NCBI GenBank assembly: GCA_028292435.1
Contig: JAQGMI010000107.1
Coordinates: forward strand, 1-42,723
Source: Betaproteobacteria bacterium
GTDB lineage: Bacteria; Pseudomonadota; Gammaproteobacteria; Burkholderiales; SG8-41
Direction of reading: 5' to 3'
DNA: 42,723 bases
Position 1 is the first letter of the stretch. Each line of letters opens with the position of its first letter. The notes under the pieces were generated by a model. It was not told the DNA's origin. It saw nothing but the letters and a program-made list of their open reading frames with translations, and ran no database searches. The translations under genes and the position numbers were made by a program. This document shows, in pieces, positions 21,186 through 34,361 of this stretch.

Positions 21186-21878
21186 TTATTTCTTGCCGGC
21201 GCGGTCTTTGCGCGCCTGGGCGACCAACTGATCCACGACGTTAAAGAAACGGTCGTAATTGACGCTGCCGTCCGGATTGGGAAAGTTTGAAGGGCTGGTC
21301 AGATACTTACCGTCGATGGCGACCGCAGGCGTACCAGGCACGTCATAACTGCGCGTCAAATCTTCCGAGCGCTTGGTGCGGCTGTTCACCGCGAACGAAT
21401 TGTACGCATCCAGAAACTTTTGCTTGTCCACGCCTTTGGATGCAAGGAAGTCCGCGATGGCGCGCGAATCGTTGACCAGCGCACGTTGTTTCGCGCTGTC
21501 TTTCTCTTCGTGTATGCCGGCGAACAGCACGTCGTGATACTTGGGCGCAACGCCCATCGCGTCGAGTGCGTAATAAGTACGGGTCAGCGGTTCCCACGTC
21601 GGCGCACCGAAAGTGCCGGGAATCGGGCGAAACTCAACATCGGCCGGCTTGCGCTTCAACCATGCTTTTAGCGACGGCTCGAGATGGTAGCAATGCGGGC
21701 AGCCGTACCAAAAAAATTCTACGACTTCGACTTTTTTGCCACTGTCAGTCGGCTGCGGCGGGCTGACCTGCGTATAGTCGCGGCCGACGACCGGCGCTTG
21801 CTGCGCCCATGCGCTGCCCGCAACCAACAGTATCAAAAGCGCTGCAATCTGACTCACGCGTGCCCAATGCTTCATCAT
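21186..21878 (-). CDS. dsbA: thiol:disulfide interchange protein DsbA (CPHC active site)
   Basis: DsbA oxidises cysteine pairs in exported proteins and is reoxidised by DsbB (not in this window). The 230-aa product has a signal peptide (AALLILLVAGSAWAQ, cleavage likely after AWA), the canonical active site Cys60-Pro-His-Cys63 in EFFWYGCPHC, a helical insertion, and the cis-Pro loop VPGTPAVAIDG. The start could be either of two adjacent ATGs (21878 or 21875). It sits 14 nt after the SPOR gene and 3 nt before the second dsbA-like gene. The secretin PilQ and PBP1A nearby are general examples of envelope proteins; no specific client can be inferred. Confidence 0.95.
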   Translation of the reverse strand: MMKHWARVSQIAALLILLVAGSAWAQQAPVVGRDYTQVSPPQPTDSGKKVEVVEFFWYGCPHCYHLEPSLKAWLKRKPADVEFRPIPGTFGAPTWEPLTRTYYALDAMGVAPKYHDVLFAGIHEEKDSAKQRALVNDSRAIADFLASKGVDKQKFLDAYNSFAVNSRTKRSEDLTRSYDVPGTPAVAIDGKYLTSPSNFPNPDGSVNYDRFFNVVDQLVAQARKDRAGKK

Positions 21879-21892
21879 GTCTCCCGGAAAAG

Positions 21893-22495
21893 TTACTTGC
21901 CGGCCGCTGCCGGCGTTTCGCGAACTTTGATTAGAGTCGTATCCACGCCGTTTTGTTTCAACGTGTCACGTGCGCGATTGAGCTCTTCGACTGAAGTATA
22001 CGGTCCAACGCGAACGCGATGCCAAACACCTTTATCCGCCAGTGTGGTGGTCTGGACCGACGCGGCGACGCCGGCGAGCGCGAGACGCGCCTTAAGGTTA
22101 TCGGCGTCCGGCGCGTTCTGAAACGCACCCGCCTGCAGGTAAAACGTTTCCTTGCCCAGCGCCGGCTTGTTCTGGGCGTCCTTAAATTGTTGCTCGGTGA
22201 CCGGCTCTTCGGAGCCCGGCAGGATTTTATAAAAATCGAACCGCGGTTTGCCGTCGGCCGATTTTGCGGCTTTGTCCTCGCGGCCTGCGCCGTCTGAACT
22301 TTTTTGCGATTCGTGCTTCGACGGCGCCGGCGCACGATTGATGAATGGCGTCGGCATTTTGTTGATATACCAGGCGACCGCAAGTGCGATGCCGAGACCG
22401 AGCAGCAAGCCGATCAGGATGCCGACCAGCAATGAACCCGCGCCATTTTTATTGCCGCCGGTTTTTTTGGTGGGCGCTTTGTAATCCTTGCTCAT
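21893..22495 (-). CDS. SPOR-domain inner-membrane protein (FtsN-like)
   Basis: The 200-aa product has a short basic cytoplasmic tail, one membrane helix (about 21-43, glycine/leucine-rich), a charged low-complexity linker and a C-terminal SPOR domain from about 115 (FYLQAGAFQNAPDADNLKA..., GVWHRVRVGPYTS). SPOR domains bind denuded peptidoglycan at the division septum, so a role in division or wall remodelling is likely. It has the architecture of a short FtsN, but the N-terminal FtsA-binding and essential periplasmic parts cannot be confirmed by eye. It is located between argS and dsbA, 9 nt after argS, an order I recognise from other betaproteobacteria. Confidence 0.88.
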   Translation of the reverse strand: MSKDYKAPTKKTGGNKNGAGSLLVGILIGLLLGLGIALAVAWYINKMPTPFINRAPAPSKHESQKSSDGAGREDKAAKSADGKPRFDFYKILPGSEEPVTEQQFKDAQNKPALGKETFYLQAGAFQNAPDADNLKARLALAGVAASVQTTTLADKGVWHRVRVGPYTSVEELNRARDTLKQNGVDTTLIKVRETPAAAGK

Positions 22496-22504
22496 AGGGG
22501 GATT

Positions 22505-24250
22505 TTACATTTTTTCCGGTGCGGACACACCCAACAAGGCGAGTCCGTTGCGCAGTACTTGCCTGATCGCGACCGCCAGCGCCAGACGCGCGAGTTTGAC
22601 CGGCTCTTCGGGAACCAGCAAGCGCGTGCCGTTGTAATAGCTATGGAATTCGGCGGCGAGCTCGCGCAGATAAAATGCGATGAGATGCGGCGACAGTTCG
22701 CGCGCGGCGTTTTCAATGACGACGGGATATTCCGCGAGCCGCGATAATAACGCCGCTTCCGGCGCGGCGGTCAGCGCGGACGGATCCGCTGCGTTCAGGC
22801 CCGCCGGCTCGCCTTCCCACTGCTCGAGTACGCTGCAGACGCGCGCGTGCGCGTACTGGACGTAATAAACGGGATTTTCGTTGCTCTGCGATTTGGCGAG
22901 GTCAAGGTCGAAGTCCAGATGCTGGTCGCTCTTGCGCAAGACGTAAAAAAACCGCGCGGCGTCATTGCCCACTTCGCTGCGCAATTCGCGCAGTGTGACG
23001 AATTCGCCGGCGCGAGTTGACATCGAGACCTTGTTTTCGCCGCGATAGAGAACGGCGAACTGAACCAGTGCGATTTCCAGCACGGCAGGATTTGCGTCGA
23101 GCGCGGCGAGCGCACCTTTGACGCGTGGAATATAGCCGTGATGGTCGGCGCCCCACACATCGATCACGCGGCTGAACCCGCGCTCGAGCTTGTCGAGGTG
23201 ATAAGCAATATCTGAAGCGAAATAGGTGTACTGGCCGTTCTCGCGACGCACGACGCGATCTTTCTCATCGCCAAATGCAGTCGAGCGAAACCACGTTGCA
23301 CCATCCTTTTCGTAGAGGTGCCCGGCTTTTTCAAGCCGCCCGACCGCGCGCGTGATTTTTCCGCTGTCGTACAGCGACTGTTCGGAGTACCAGCAGTCGA
23401 AGAAAACGCCGAACTCGGCCAGATCGGCACGGCAGTCGTCCAGCTGCGTCTTGAGGACATGCGCATGAATGGCGGCATAGCCGGCGCCCAGCAAGCGCTT
23501 TGCGTTTGCGATCAGTTGGTCCAAATTTGCTTCCGCGGCGTCGGCTTCATTCGACATGTCGGCTGTGACGTCGGCAGCGCTGCGAACATAGCAGTCGGCG
23601 TCGCGTGCTCGTAGCGCCTGCGCCATGACGATCACGTAATCGCCCTGATAGGCGTTGGGCGGAAAGGGGACCCGCACGTCCGCAAGTTCGAGATAACGCA
23701 GCCACGTTGAAACCGCCAGGATATCCATCTGACGACCGGCATCGTTCACATAATATTCGCGCTGAACGTCGAATCCGGCCGCAACGAGCACATTGGCCAG
23801 ACTCGCACCGAACGCTGCACCCCGACCGTGTCCCACGTGCAAAGGGCCGGTCGGATTGGCTGACACGAATTCGACCTGGATTTTAGTGACGGACGTCGCG
23901 GCAGCACGCCCAAATTCGGCGCCTTTAGCCAAAATGTGCGGGACGATGGCACGCTGAGTCTTGGGCTTGAGAAAAATATTGATGAAGCCCGCGCCGGCGA
24001 TTTCCGTTTTTGCAATATGCGGCGAAGCGGGCATCGCCGCAATCAGCGCAGTCGCGATATCGCGCGGATTCCGGCGCAGCGGCTTGGCGAGCTGCATCGC
24101 CAGATTGCAGGCAAAGTCGCCGTGCTCGGCCTGTTTCGGCCGCTCGATGACGGCAACGACCTCTGACTGCGCAGGTGCGACCACGCTGCGTGCCGCATCC
24201 ATCAGTTCGGCGATATGCGCGCGTATGTCGGGGAAAACGGGTGGCGTCAT
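22505..24250 (-). CDS. argS: arginyl-tRNA synthetase
   Basis: ArgRS attaches arginine to tRNA-Arg; unlike most class I enzymes it needs the tRNA to activate the amino acid. The 581-aa product has the N-terminal Add1 domain, the class I signature ANPTGPLHVGHGRG (HVGH at 138-141), and a catalytic core with WGADHHGYIPR. KVSMSTRAG stands at the KMSKS position, a usual replacement in ArgRS. The C-terminus holds the helical anticodon-binding domain ending in LLGVSAPEKM. It leads a five-gene operon (argS, SPOR, dsbA, dsbA-like, SDR). A 111-bp gap separates it from priA; a TTGACA occurs there (24270-24275) but without a usable -10. Confidence 0.98.
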   Translation of the reverse strand: MTPPVFPDIRAHIAELMDAARSVVAPAQSEVVAVIERPKQAEHGDFACNLAMQLAKPLRRNPRDIATALIAAMPASPHIAKTEIAGAGFINIFLKPKTQRAIVPHILAKGAEFGRAAATSVTKIQVEFVSANPTGPLHVGHGRGAAFGASLANVLVAAGFDVQREYYVNDAGRQMDILAVSTWLRYLELADVRVPFPPNAYQGDYVIVMAQALRARDADCYVRSAADVTADMSNEADAAEANLDQLIANAKRLLGAGYAAIHAHVLKTQLDDCRADLAEFGVFFDCWYSEQSLYDSGKITRAVGRLEKAGHLYEKDGATWFRSTAFGDEKDRVVRRENGQYTYFASDIAYHLDKLERGFSRVIDVWGADHHGYIPRVKGALAALDANPAVLEIALVQFAVLYRGENKVSMSTRAGEFVTLRELRSEVGNDAARFFYVLRKSDQHLDFDLDLAKSQSNENPVYYVQYAHARVCSVLEQWEGEPAGLNAADPSALTAAPEAALLSRLAEYPVVIENAARELSPHLIAFYLRELAAEFHSYYNGTRLLVPEEPVKLARLALAVAIRQVLRNGLALLGVSAPEKM

Positions 24251-24361
24251 GCGGAAATCATCGATGTCATGTCAATCGTCATGGGCAAATGCATGCCAAA
24301 AGTTCTACCTGCCATTGCACAAAAAGCCGCGAATTTTAACATGCGCACCGCGTTCACCGGC

Positions 24362-26572
24362 TCAGACCTCGAGCGGGTCGACGTCGAGCGCCCAGCGAAC
24401 TTTACGTTCGGCACGCGCGGACAGGCGCTCATGCCATTCGCCGAGAAACCTTTGTAAGGCGGTGCGCGACCGTGCTTGCACCGTCAGTTGTGCGCGTTCG
24501 AGCCCGGCGAGGCGGACCAACGGTGCCGGAATCGGATCGTATACAGTCACTGCGGCCTGAATCTCGTGGGCCGAGAGAGCGGCGCGCTGCAGAAAGTCGA
24601 GCGCGACCGAAATCTGCGGCGCTTCCGCGCGCAGCACCGCCTGATGCACAAATGGCGGAAATCCAGCCTGCTTGCGTTCGGCAAGCAGCTCGCGTGCATA
24701 GGCGGAATAATCGTGACGCCGTAAGGCCTGATAAAGCGGATGGTCGGGAAACTCAGTCTGGATCAATACGCGTCCGCGGCTGGCGCCACGTCCGGCGCGG
24801 CCGGCGACCTGAGTCAATCGCGCAAATAATCGCTCGCCGGCGCGAAAGTCGGTGCTGTAAAGCGAGCTGTCTGCATTAATCACGCCGACCAGATTGAGTT
24901 GTGGAAAATCGTGTCCCTTGGCAAGGATCTGAGTGCCCACCAGCACGTCGACTTCATTGGCGTGTATTTGTCGGCGCATGTCTTCCCACGCATGCTTGCG
25001 CCGCGTGGTGTCGCGATCGACGCGCAGAATGCGAGCGGCCGGAAAGGTACGCTCAAGCGCGGATTCGATGCGTTGCGTGCCTTGGCCGAGCGGCAACAAG
25101 TCGTGATTACCGCAGTCCGGGCACGCCGCGGGAATCGCCGCTTGATGGCCGCAATGATGGCATTGCAGACGCCGATTCGTTGCATGCATGACCAACTTGG
25201 CCGAGCACCGTTGGCAATCCGCAGACCAATTACAGCTGCGGCACATCAATACGGGCGCATAGCCTCGCCGATTGATAAAGATCAGGCTTTGCTCACCCCG
25301 CTTGATGGTGGCGTCGATCGCCTTGAGCAATTCTTGCGAGAGTCCATCGATGAGCGGCGAATGGCGAGTATCGATGTAATCGATTTCGGCCGGCATCGCG
25401 TTCACCGGCTGCTTTAATGTGAGCAGCCGATAGCTTCCCGCGATTGCATTCTGAAACGTCTCGAGTGCCGGCGTGGCTGAACCAAGCACGATCGGAATCG
25501 CACGGTCCCTGGCCCTGACCAGCGCAAGATCGCGCGCCGAATACCGCAAGCCGTCCATCTGTTTGAACGACGCATCGTGCTCTTCATCAACAACGATCAA
25601 ACCGAGGCGCGGCATTGGTGTGAAGATCGACAAACGTGTGCCGAGAATGATGCCTGCGACGCCGGATTGCGCTTGCAACCAGCCATGTAAGCGCTCGCTT
25701 TCATTAAGACCACTATGCAACGAGACTACCATCGTCGAGGGAAAACGTGCGCGAACCAACGCCTCCAGCTGGGGCGTTAAATTGATTTCCGGCACCAGCA
25801 CCAAAGCCTGGCGCTTATTTGCGAGTGTGTCCGCAATCAAACGCAAGTAGACCTCGGTCTTGCCGCTGCCGGTCACGCCCATCAACAGCCATGGGATGAA
25901 CCCGCTGGCGGTCTCGCGTACGGCTGCGATCGCCTCTGCCTGCTCCATAGTGAGCACGGGTCCGGTTGCTGATTGCAACGGCATGTCGGCTGCAGCGTTA
26001 TCGGATTGCGCCCCGTCACACAGTTCAATCCAGCCGAGCTCGAGCAACGCTTTTACCGCGTTTCGCGCCGTCGATGCGATCGCAAACAACGTTGTTTCGT
26101 CAATGGCGTCATTAGTCTCGCGCATCAAGATCAGCACATCGCGCTTCAATTTCGAGCGAGTGGGCAAACTGGCCGCATCGATGCCGGCGCCTATAGCGGT
26201 CAGCCGATAAAGTTTTGCGTTCTTAAGCTTAAGAGCTTGCCGGCGGCGCAAGCGGGTAGGAAGTGCATTGAGAACTGCTTCACCGAGCGGATGGTGGTAG
26301 TAGCGGCTGCAAAACTTGAGCAGGCTCAGCACATCTTCCGCTATTGGCGGTATATCGCGCTGTACGGCGATCACTTGCCGCACGCGCTGCGGCGCAAGCT
26401 CACTTGAACTAGCGAGCTCGACGATGACGCCGACTGCAATTTTTTTTCCGAACGGCACCAACACGCGTCTGCCAATATCATCGCGCCCGATTCCGGTAGC
26501 CGCGTAGTCAAACAACGTTGGCAGCGGCACGTCTAGAGCAATGCGCGCAATACTTATAGAGTGCAGTCGCAT
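24362..26572 (-). CDS. priA: primosomal replication restart helicase PriA
   Basis: PriA recognises abandoned forks, unwinds the lagging strand and loads the primosome to restart replication. The 736-aa product has an N-terminal 3'-DNA-binding domain, Walker A GVTGSGKT at 232-239, DEEH at 329-332, and the Zn-binding cysteine cluster (CRSC, CQRC, CHHC, CPDC) between about 440 and 485, then the second helicase lobe ending in TQVAGRAGRG. Its length fits the family (732 in E. coli). The upstream 320 bp contain two consensus DnaA boxes and a tandem 12-bp repeat just before the start, so initiation-linked control is possible. Confidence 0.97.
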   Translation of the reverse strand: MRLHSISIARIALDVPLPTLFDYAATGIGRDDIGRRVLVPFGKKIAVGVIVELASSSELAPQRVRQVIAVQRDIPPIAEDVLSLLKFCSRYYHHPLGEAVLNALPTRLRRRQALKLKNAKLYRLTAIGAGIDAASLPTRSKLKRDVLILMRETNDAIDETTLFAIASTARNAVKALLELGWIELCDGAQSDNAAADMPLQSATGPVLTMEQAEAIAAVRETASGFIPWLLMGVTGSGKTEVYLRLIADTLANKRQALVLVPEINLTPQLEALVRARFPSTMVVSLHSGLNESERLHGWLQAQSGVAGIILGTRLSIFTPMPRLGLIVVDEEHDASFKQMDGLRYSARDLALVRARDRAIPIVLGSATPALETFQNAIAGSYRLLTLKQPVNAMPAEIDYIDTRHSPLIDGLSQELLKAIDATIKRGEQSLIFINRRGYAPVLMCRSCNWSADCQRCSAKLVMHATNRRLQCHHCGHQAAIPAACPDCGNHDLLPLGQGTQRIESALERTFPAARILRVDRDTTRRKHAWEDMRRQIHANEVDVLVGTQILAKGHDFPQLNLVGVINADSSLYSTDFRAGERLFARLTQVAGRAGRGASRGRVLIQTEFPDHPLYQALRRHDYSAYARELLAERKQAGFPPFVHQAVLRAEAPQISVALDFLQRAALSAHEIQAAVTVYDPIPAPLVRLAGLERAQLTVQARSRTALQRFLGEWHERLSARAERKVRWALDVDPLEV

Positions 26573-26582
26573 TCGCGGCTTA

Positions 26583-26606
26583 GATGTAAATTCGGATGTA
26601 AATTCT
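26583..26606. repeat. tandem direct repeat, 2 x 12 bp, upstream of priA
   Basis: GATGTAAATTCG (26583-26594) is followed directly by GATGTAAATTCT (26595-26606), identical at 11 of 12 positions. The repeat ends 11 bp before the priA start codon. It could be an operator or part of the promoter (TTTACAT on the priA strand), or chance. Confidence 0.6.
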
Positions 26607-26661
26607 CAGATTTGAACGCAAGTACCTTAGTCGGCGCGAGTTTCCGCCGCCGCCCAACCTT

Positions 26662-26670
26662 TGTGGATAA
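26662..26670 (-). promoter_or_regulatory. DnaA box (TTATCCACA)
   Basis: The minus strand reads TTATCCACA, the perfect strong DnaA box. It lies 90 bp upstream of the priA start. A related 9-mer with two mismatches follows at 26674-26682 in the same orientation, 12 bp away. Confidence 0.65.
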
Positions 26671-26840
26671 GTTTGTTGATTAGTTTTCGGCCAAGCGCAT
26701 CTAGGTGTAGGTCTTCGACCGACTGATTTTGTTAGGATTTTCCATTTGTTTAAAAAAACCTATTCAAAAACAATTGATTGCAACGCTCCTAGAGGGAACG
26801 CCACACTGTTGTTTTAACGCCGCTCTGGCATCCGTGCCGC

Positions 26841-26849
26841 TGTGCATAA
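26841..26849 (-). promoter_or_regulatory. DnaA box (TTATGCACA)
   Basis: The minus strand reads TTATGCACA, fitting the TTATNCACA consensus. It has the same orientation as the box at 26662 and lies on the far side of the AT-rich stretch, 44 bp from the hemE stop. Confidence 0.55.
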
Positions 26850-26892
26850 GTGGCGGGGACTCTACTCCGTAGAATCCCGACTGGCGCGGGTT

Positions 26893-27954
26893 TCAATGGT
26901 ATTGAATGCTTCCGGTTCTAACCGCTGCGATGAGTGCGGTTACATGCTCAGGCGGCGTGTGCTGCGAAATTCCATGCCCTAAGTTGAATACATGGCCGCT
27001 TCCTTTGCCATAGCTCGACAAAATCGCCGCCGCCTCGCTCGCAATCGTTTCCGGCGACGACAGCAATATGGCGGGATCGAGGTTGCCTTGCAGCGCAACT
27101 GAATTGCCGACTCTCGATCGCGCTGCGCCAATATCTATAGTCCAGTCGAGCCCGACTGCATCGCATCCGATCGCAGCGATGCTTTCTAACCAACCGCCGC
27201 CGCCTTTGGTGAAAACGATGTTGGGTATTCGAATACCTGAGCGTTCCCGCGTGAGTCCGGCAATGATTTTTCTCATGTAGGCGAGCGAAAATTCCTGGTA
27301 CGCCGTGTTCGATAACATACCGCCCCAGGTATCGAACATCATGATGGCCTGCGCGCCGGCTTCTATTTGCGCATTCAGGTAAGCAACGACGGCTTCGGCA
27401 TTCACAGACAGGATCCGATGCAATAAATCCGGGCGTTGGTACAGCATCTTCTTAACCGAAGCGAAATCGCTGCTACCGCGGCCTTCAATCATGTAGCAAG
27501 CGAGCGTAAAGGGGCTGCCCGAAAATCCAATCAAAGGAACGCTGTCTGCCAACGCCCGCCGAACCTGGCTGACGGTGTCGAGCACATAACGCAAATGATC
27601 TGCAGGGTCCGGTGCGGTCAGATCGCGAATTTCCCATTCTTCGCGCAGCGGCCGTTCAAAACGCGGCCCTTCACCTTCGGCAAAATAAAGGCCCAGGCCC
27701 ATCGCATCGGGAATGGTGAGAATGTCCGAAAAAACAATGGCGGCGTCGAGCGGATAGCGCGCGAGCGGCTGCAGTGTAACCTCGGTCGCGAGGTCCGGAT
27801 TTTTGCACAGGGCAAGAAAATTGCCGGCGCGAGCGCGCGTTTGGTTGTACTCCGGCAGATAGCGGCCCGCCTGGCGCATCAACCACACGGGCGTATAGGC
27901 AGTTGGCTGCCGGAGCAGTGCGCGGATAAAAGTGTCGTTTTTAAGTTTAGACAT
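26893..27954 (-). CDS. hemE: uroporphyrinogen decarboxylase HemE
   Basis: HemE removes the four acetate carboxyls of uroporphyrinogen III to give coproporphyrinogen III in heme synthesis. The 353-aa product (E. coli 354) begins [17 protein letters not shown] and contains [14 protein letters not shown], the family signature with the substrate-binding arginine. Further conserved blocks are [31 protein letters not shown] and FNLGHGI. The ATG at 27954 matches family N-termini. A GTG two codons upstream (27960), behind a GGCGG sequence, is an alternative. An 87-bp gap separates it from gltD; downstream is the DnaA-box region. Confidence 0.97.
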   Translation of the reverse strand: MSKLKNDTFIRALLRQPTAYTPVWLMRQAGRYLPEYNQTRARAGNFLALCKNPDLATEVTLQPLARYPLDAAIVFSDILTIPDAMGLGLYFAEGEGPRFERPLREEWEIRDLTAPDPADHLRYVLDTVSQVRRALADSVPLIGFSGSPFTLACYMIEGRGSSDFASVKKMLYQRPDLLHRILSVNAEAVVAYLNAQIEAGAQAIMMFDTWGGMLSNTAYQEFSLAYMRKIIAGLTRERSGIRIPNIVFTKGGGGWLESIAAIGCDAVGLDWTIDIGAARSRVGNSVALQGNLDPAILLSSPETIASEAAAILSSYGKGSGHVFNLGHGISQHTPPEHVTALIAAVRTGSIQYH

Positions 27955-28041
27955 GGGCACTTGCTACCGCCGGTTGTTCTTGTTGATTTGAGGTGAGCGA
28001 GGTCGCGAGCCGAGCCGCTGCCAGCAAACGGCGTTTTGCGC

Positions 28042-29499
28042 CTAGCGCGGCAACAGCGACGATCCGGTCAGGAATTCGTCGACCGCCCGTGCGCACTGAC
28101 GCCCCTCTCGTATCGCCCAGACCACCAAGGACTGCCCGCGGCGAATATCGCCTGCCGCAAAGATCTTGGATTTGGAGGTTGCGTAGCAGCCGGCGCCATC
28201 GGTCGTTGCCTTGGCATTGCCGCGCGCATCTTTATCGATGCCGAAAAGGTCGAGCATTTTTTGCACAGGCGAGACAAACCCCATAGCAAGCAGCACGAGA
28301 TCGGCCTTCATCTCAAATTCAGACGCAGGAACTTCCTGCATCTTGCCGTCTTTCCATTCGATGCGCGCCGCTATCAGTTTCTCAACCTTGCCGTTTTTGC
28401 CTTCGAGGCGTTTGGTTGCGACCGCCCAATCGCGCTTCGCGCCTTCTTCATGCGAGGACGAGGTGCGCAGCCGCTGCGGCCAATACGGCCATACCGGGTT
28501 TCTGTCGAGATCGGGCGGCATGGCCAACAGTTCGAATTGCGTGATCGAGGCCGCGCCGTGACGATTCGATGTGCCGACGCAATCCGAGCCCGTGTCACCG
28601 CCGCCGATAATGACCACATGCTTGCCGGTTGCTGAGAGGTCCATGACTTTCTCGTCGCCGGCAACGCGGCGGTTTTGCAGTGGCAGAAAATCCATCGCAA
28701 ACATCACGCCTTCGAGTTCACGGCCCGGCACCGGTAGATCGCGCGGTTGCTCAGCGCCCGCTGCCAGCACGACGGCGTCGAATTCGTCGGCGATCGTCGC
28801 CGCGTCAAGCATGGTAGCGGCGGCGTTGCCCGCACCCGTCGGCGCGCTGGCAACCACGTGATTGATTTTGAATTCCACGCCTTCGGTCCGCATCTGGTCG
28901 ATACGGCGGTCGATCAGCCATTTTTCAAGCTTGAAGTCAGGAATGCCGTAGCGCAACAGGCCGCCGATGCGATCGTTCTTTTCGAACACAACAACCTTAT
29001 GGCCGGCGCGCGCGAGCTGCTGCGCACAGGCTAGACCAGCCGGGCCCGAACCAACCACGGCGACGCGCTTGCCGGTCTTGACCTTGGACGGCAGCGGCAC
29101 CACCCACTTTTCTTCCCATGCCTTGTCGATGATGGCGTGCTCGATCGACTTGATGCCGACCGGGTCGTTATTGATACGCAGCGTGCAGGCTTCCTCGCAC
29201 GGCGCTGGACAGACCCGCCCGGTGAATTCGGGAAAGTTGTTCGTCGAATGCAGGCTTTCAATAGCGGTTTTCCAATCCTGCCGGTAAACCAGATCGTTGA
29301 AGTCGGGAATGATGTTGTTAACCGGACAACCGCTCATGCAAAACGGAATCCCGCAATCCATGCAGCGCGCGCCCTGAGTTTTGGCCTCGTCGTCGTTTAG
29401 ACGATGGACAAACTCCTTGTAGTGTTTTTTACGCGAAGCAGTGTCTTCAGCCGCTTCCTGCAAGCGCTGATACTCAAGGAAACCGGTAACTTTACCCAT
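28042..29499 (-). CDS. gltD: glutamate synthase (NADPH) small subunit GltD
   Basis: GltD takes electrons from NADPH through FAD and Fe-S centres and passes them to GltB. The 485-aa product has N-terminal 4Fe-4S cysteines (Cys46, 49, 54, 58 in [13 protein letters not shown] and Cys97, 101, 105 in CPAPCEEAC), the FAD-binding GSGPAG at 150-155, a second dinucleotide-binding segment with GGGDTGSDC, and the C-terminal [16 protein letters not shown]. It is 30 nt downstream of gltB, transcribed with it. Confidence 0.97.
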   Translation of the reverse strand: MGKVTGFLEYQRLQEAAEDTASRKKHYKEFVHRLNDDEAKTQGARCMDCGIPFCMSGCPVNNIIPDFNDLVYRQDWKTAIESLHSTNNFPEFTGRVCPAPCEEACTLRINNDPVGIKSIEHAIIDKAWEEKWVVPLPSKVKTGKRVAVVGSGPAGLACAQQLARAGHKVVVFEKNDRIGGLLRYGIPDFKLEKWLIDRRIDQMRTEGVEFKINHVVASAPTGAGNAAATMLDAATIADEFDAVVLAAGAEQPRDLPVPGRELEGVMFAMDFLPLQNRRVAGDEKVMDLSATGKHVVIIGGGDTGSDCVGTSNRHGAASITQFELLAMPPDLDRNPVWPYWPQRLRTSSSHEEGAKRDWAVATKRLEGKNGKVEKLIAARIEWKDGKMQEVPASEFEMKADLVLLAMGFVSPVQKMLDLFGIDKDARGNAKATTDGAGCYATSKSKIFAAGDIRRGQSLVVWAIREGRQCARAVDEFLTGSSLLPR

Positions 29500-29529
29500 G
29501 GTGTTTTTATTCTGCGCTTAAATGAATGA

Positions 29530-34182
<4,653 letters not shown>

Positions 34183-34197
34183 GTTCTACCTCTCGGT

Positions 34198-34226
34198 AAA
34201 AAAAGCCGGCGGAAAAGCTGCCGGCT
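34198..34226 (-). terminator. intrinsic terminator or attenuator just upstream of gltB
   Basis: On the minus strand AGCCGGC (34226-34220) and GCCGGCT (34210-34204) form a 7-bp GC-rich stem with a 9-nt loop, followed by a run of seven T. It can be the terminator of aroK-aroB-dgt. Because it lies downstream of the best gltB promoter and ends 3 nt before the gltB ribosome binding site, it could also be an attenuator. Confidence 0.8.
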
Positions 34227-34258
34227 ATTGTTCTTGGGAAATGCTGGGAAACCGGTCA

Positions 34259-34287
34259 AATATACAACCAGTTGCGCGAGACCACAA
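34259..34287 (-). promoter_or_regulatory. possible gltB promoter
   Basis: On the minus strand TTGTGG (34287-34282) and TATATT (34264-34259) are spaced by 17 bp. The -10 matches at 5 of 6 positions, the -35 at 3 of 6. Transcription would start near 34252, giving a leader of about 70 nt that includes the terminator-like hairpin. Confidence 0.45.
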
Positions 34288-34361
34288 GAGGCAAAAAGGC
34301 TATCTAATTCTTGAGCTTAACGCTTGCGGCGGGAAGTTTTGTTGCAATGCGCCAAAAGGCG

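Larger units (their letters stand above)
26573..26892. other. hemE-priA intergenic region, AT-rich with DnaA boxes
   Basis: This 320-bp non-coding gap lies between two genes on the minus strand. It contains a tandem 12-bp repeat (26583-26606), two DnaA-box consensus sites (26662-26670 and 26841-26849), a weaker box-like copy (TGTTGATTA, 26674-26682, two mismatches) and, between the boxes, an AT-rich stretch of about 60 bp around 26724-26782. No convincing terminator for hemE is visible. I could not settle on a priA promoter. Confidence 0.75.

Noticed and set aside
26573..26892. Calling the hemE-priA gap the chromosomal origin
   Set aside because: Only two strict DnaA boxes, no strand switch of genes at this point, and dnaA is expected upstream of yidC; kept as a finding and not as an origin feature.
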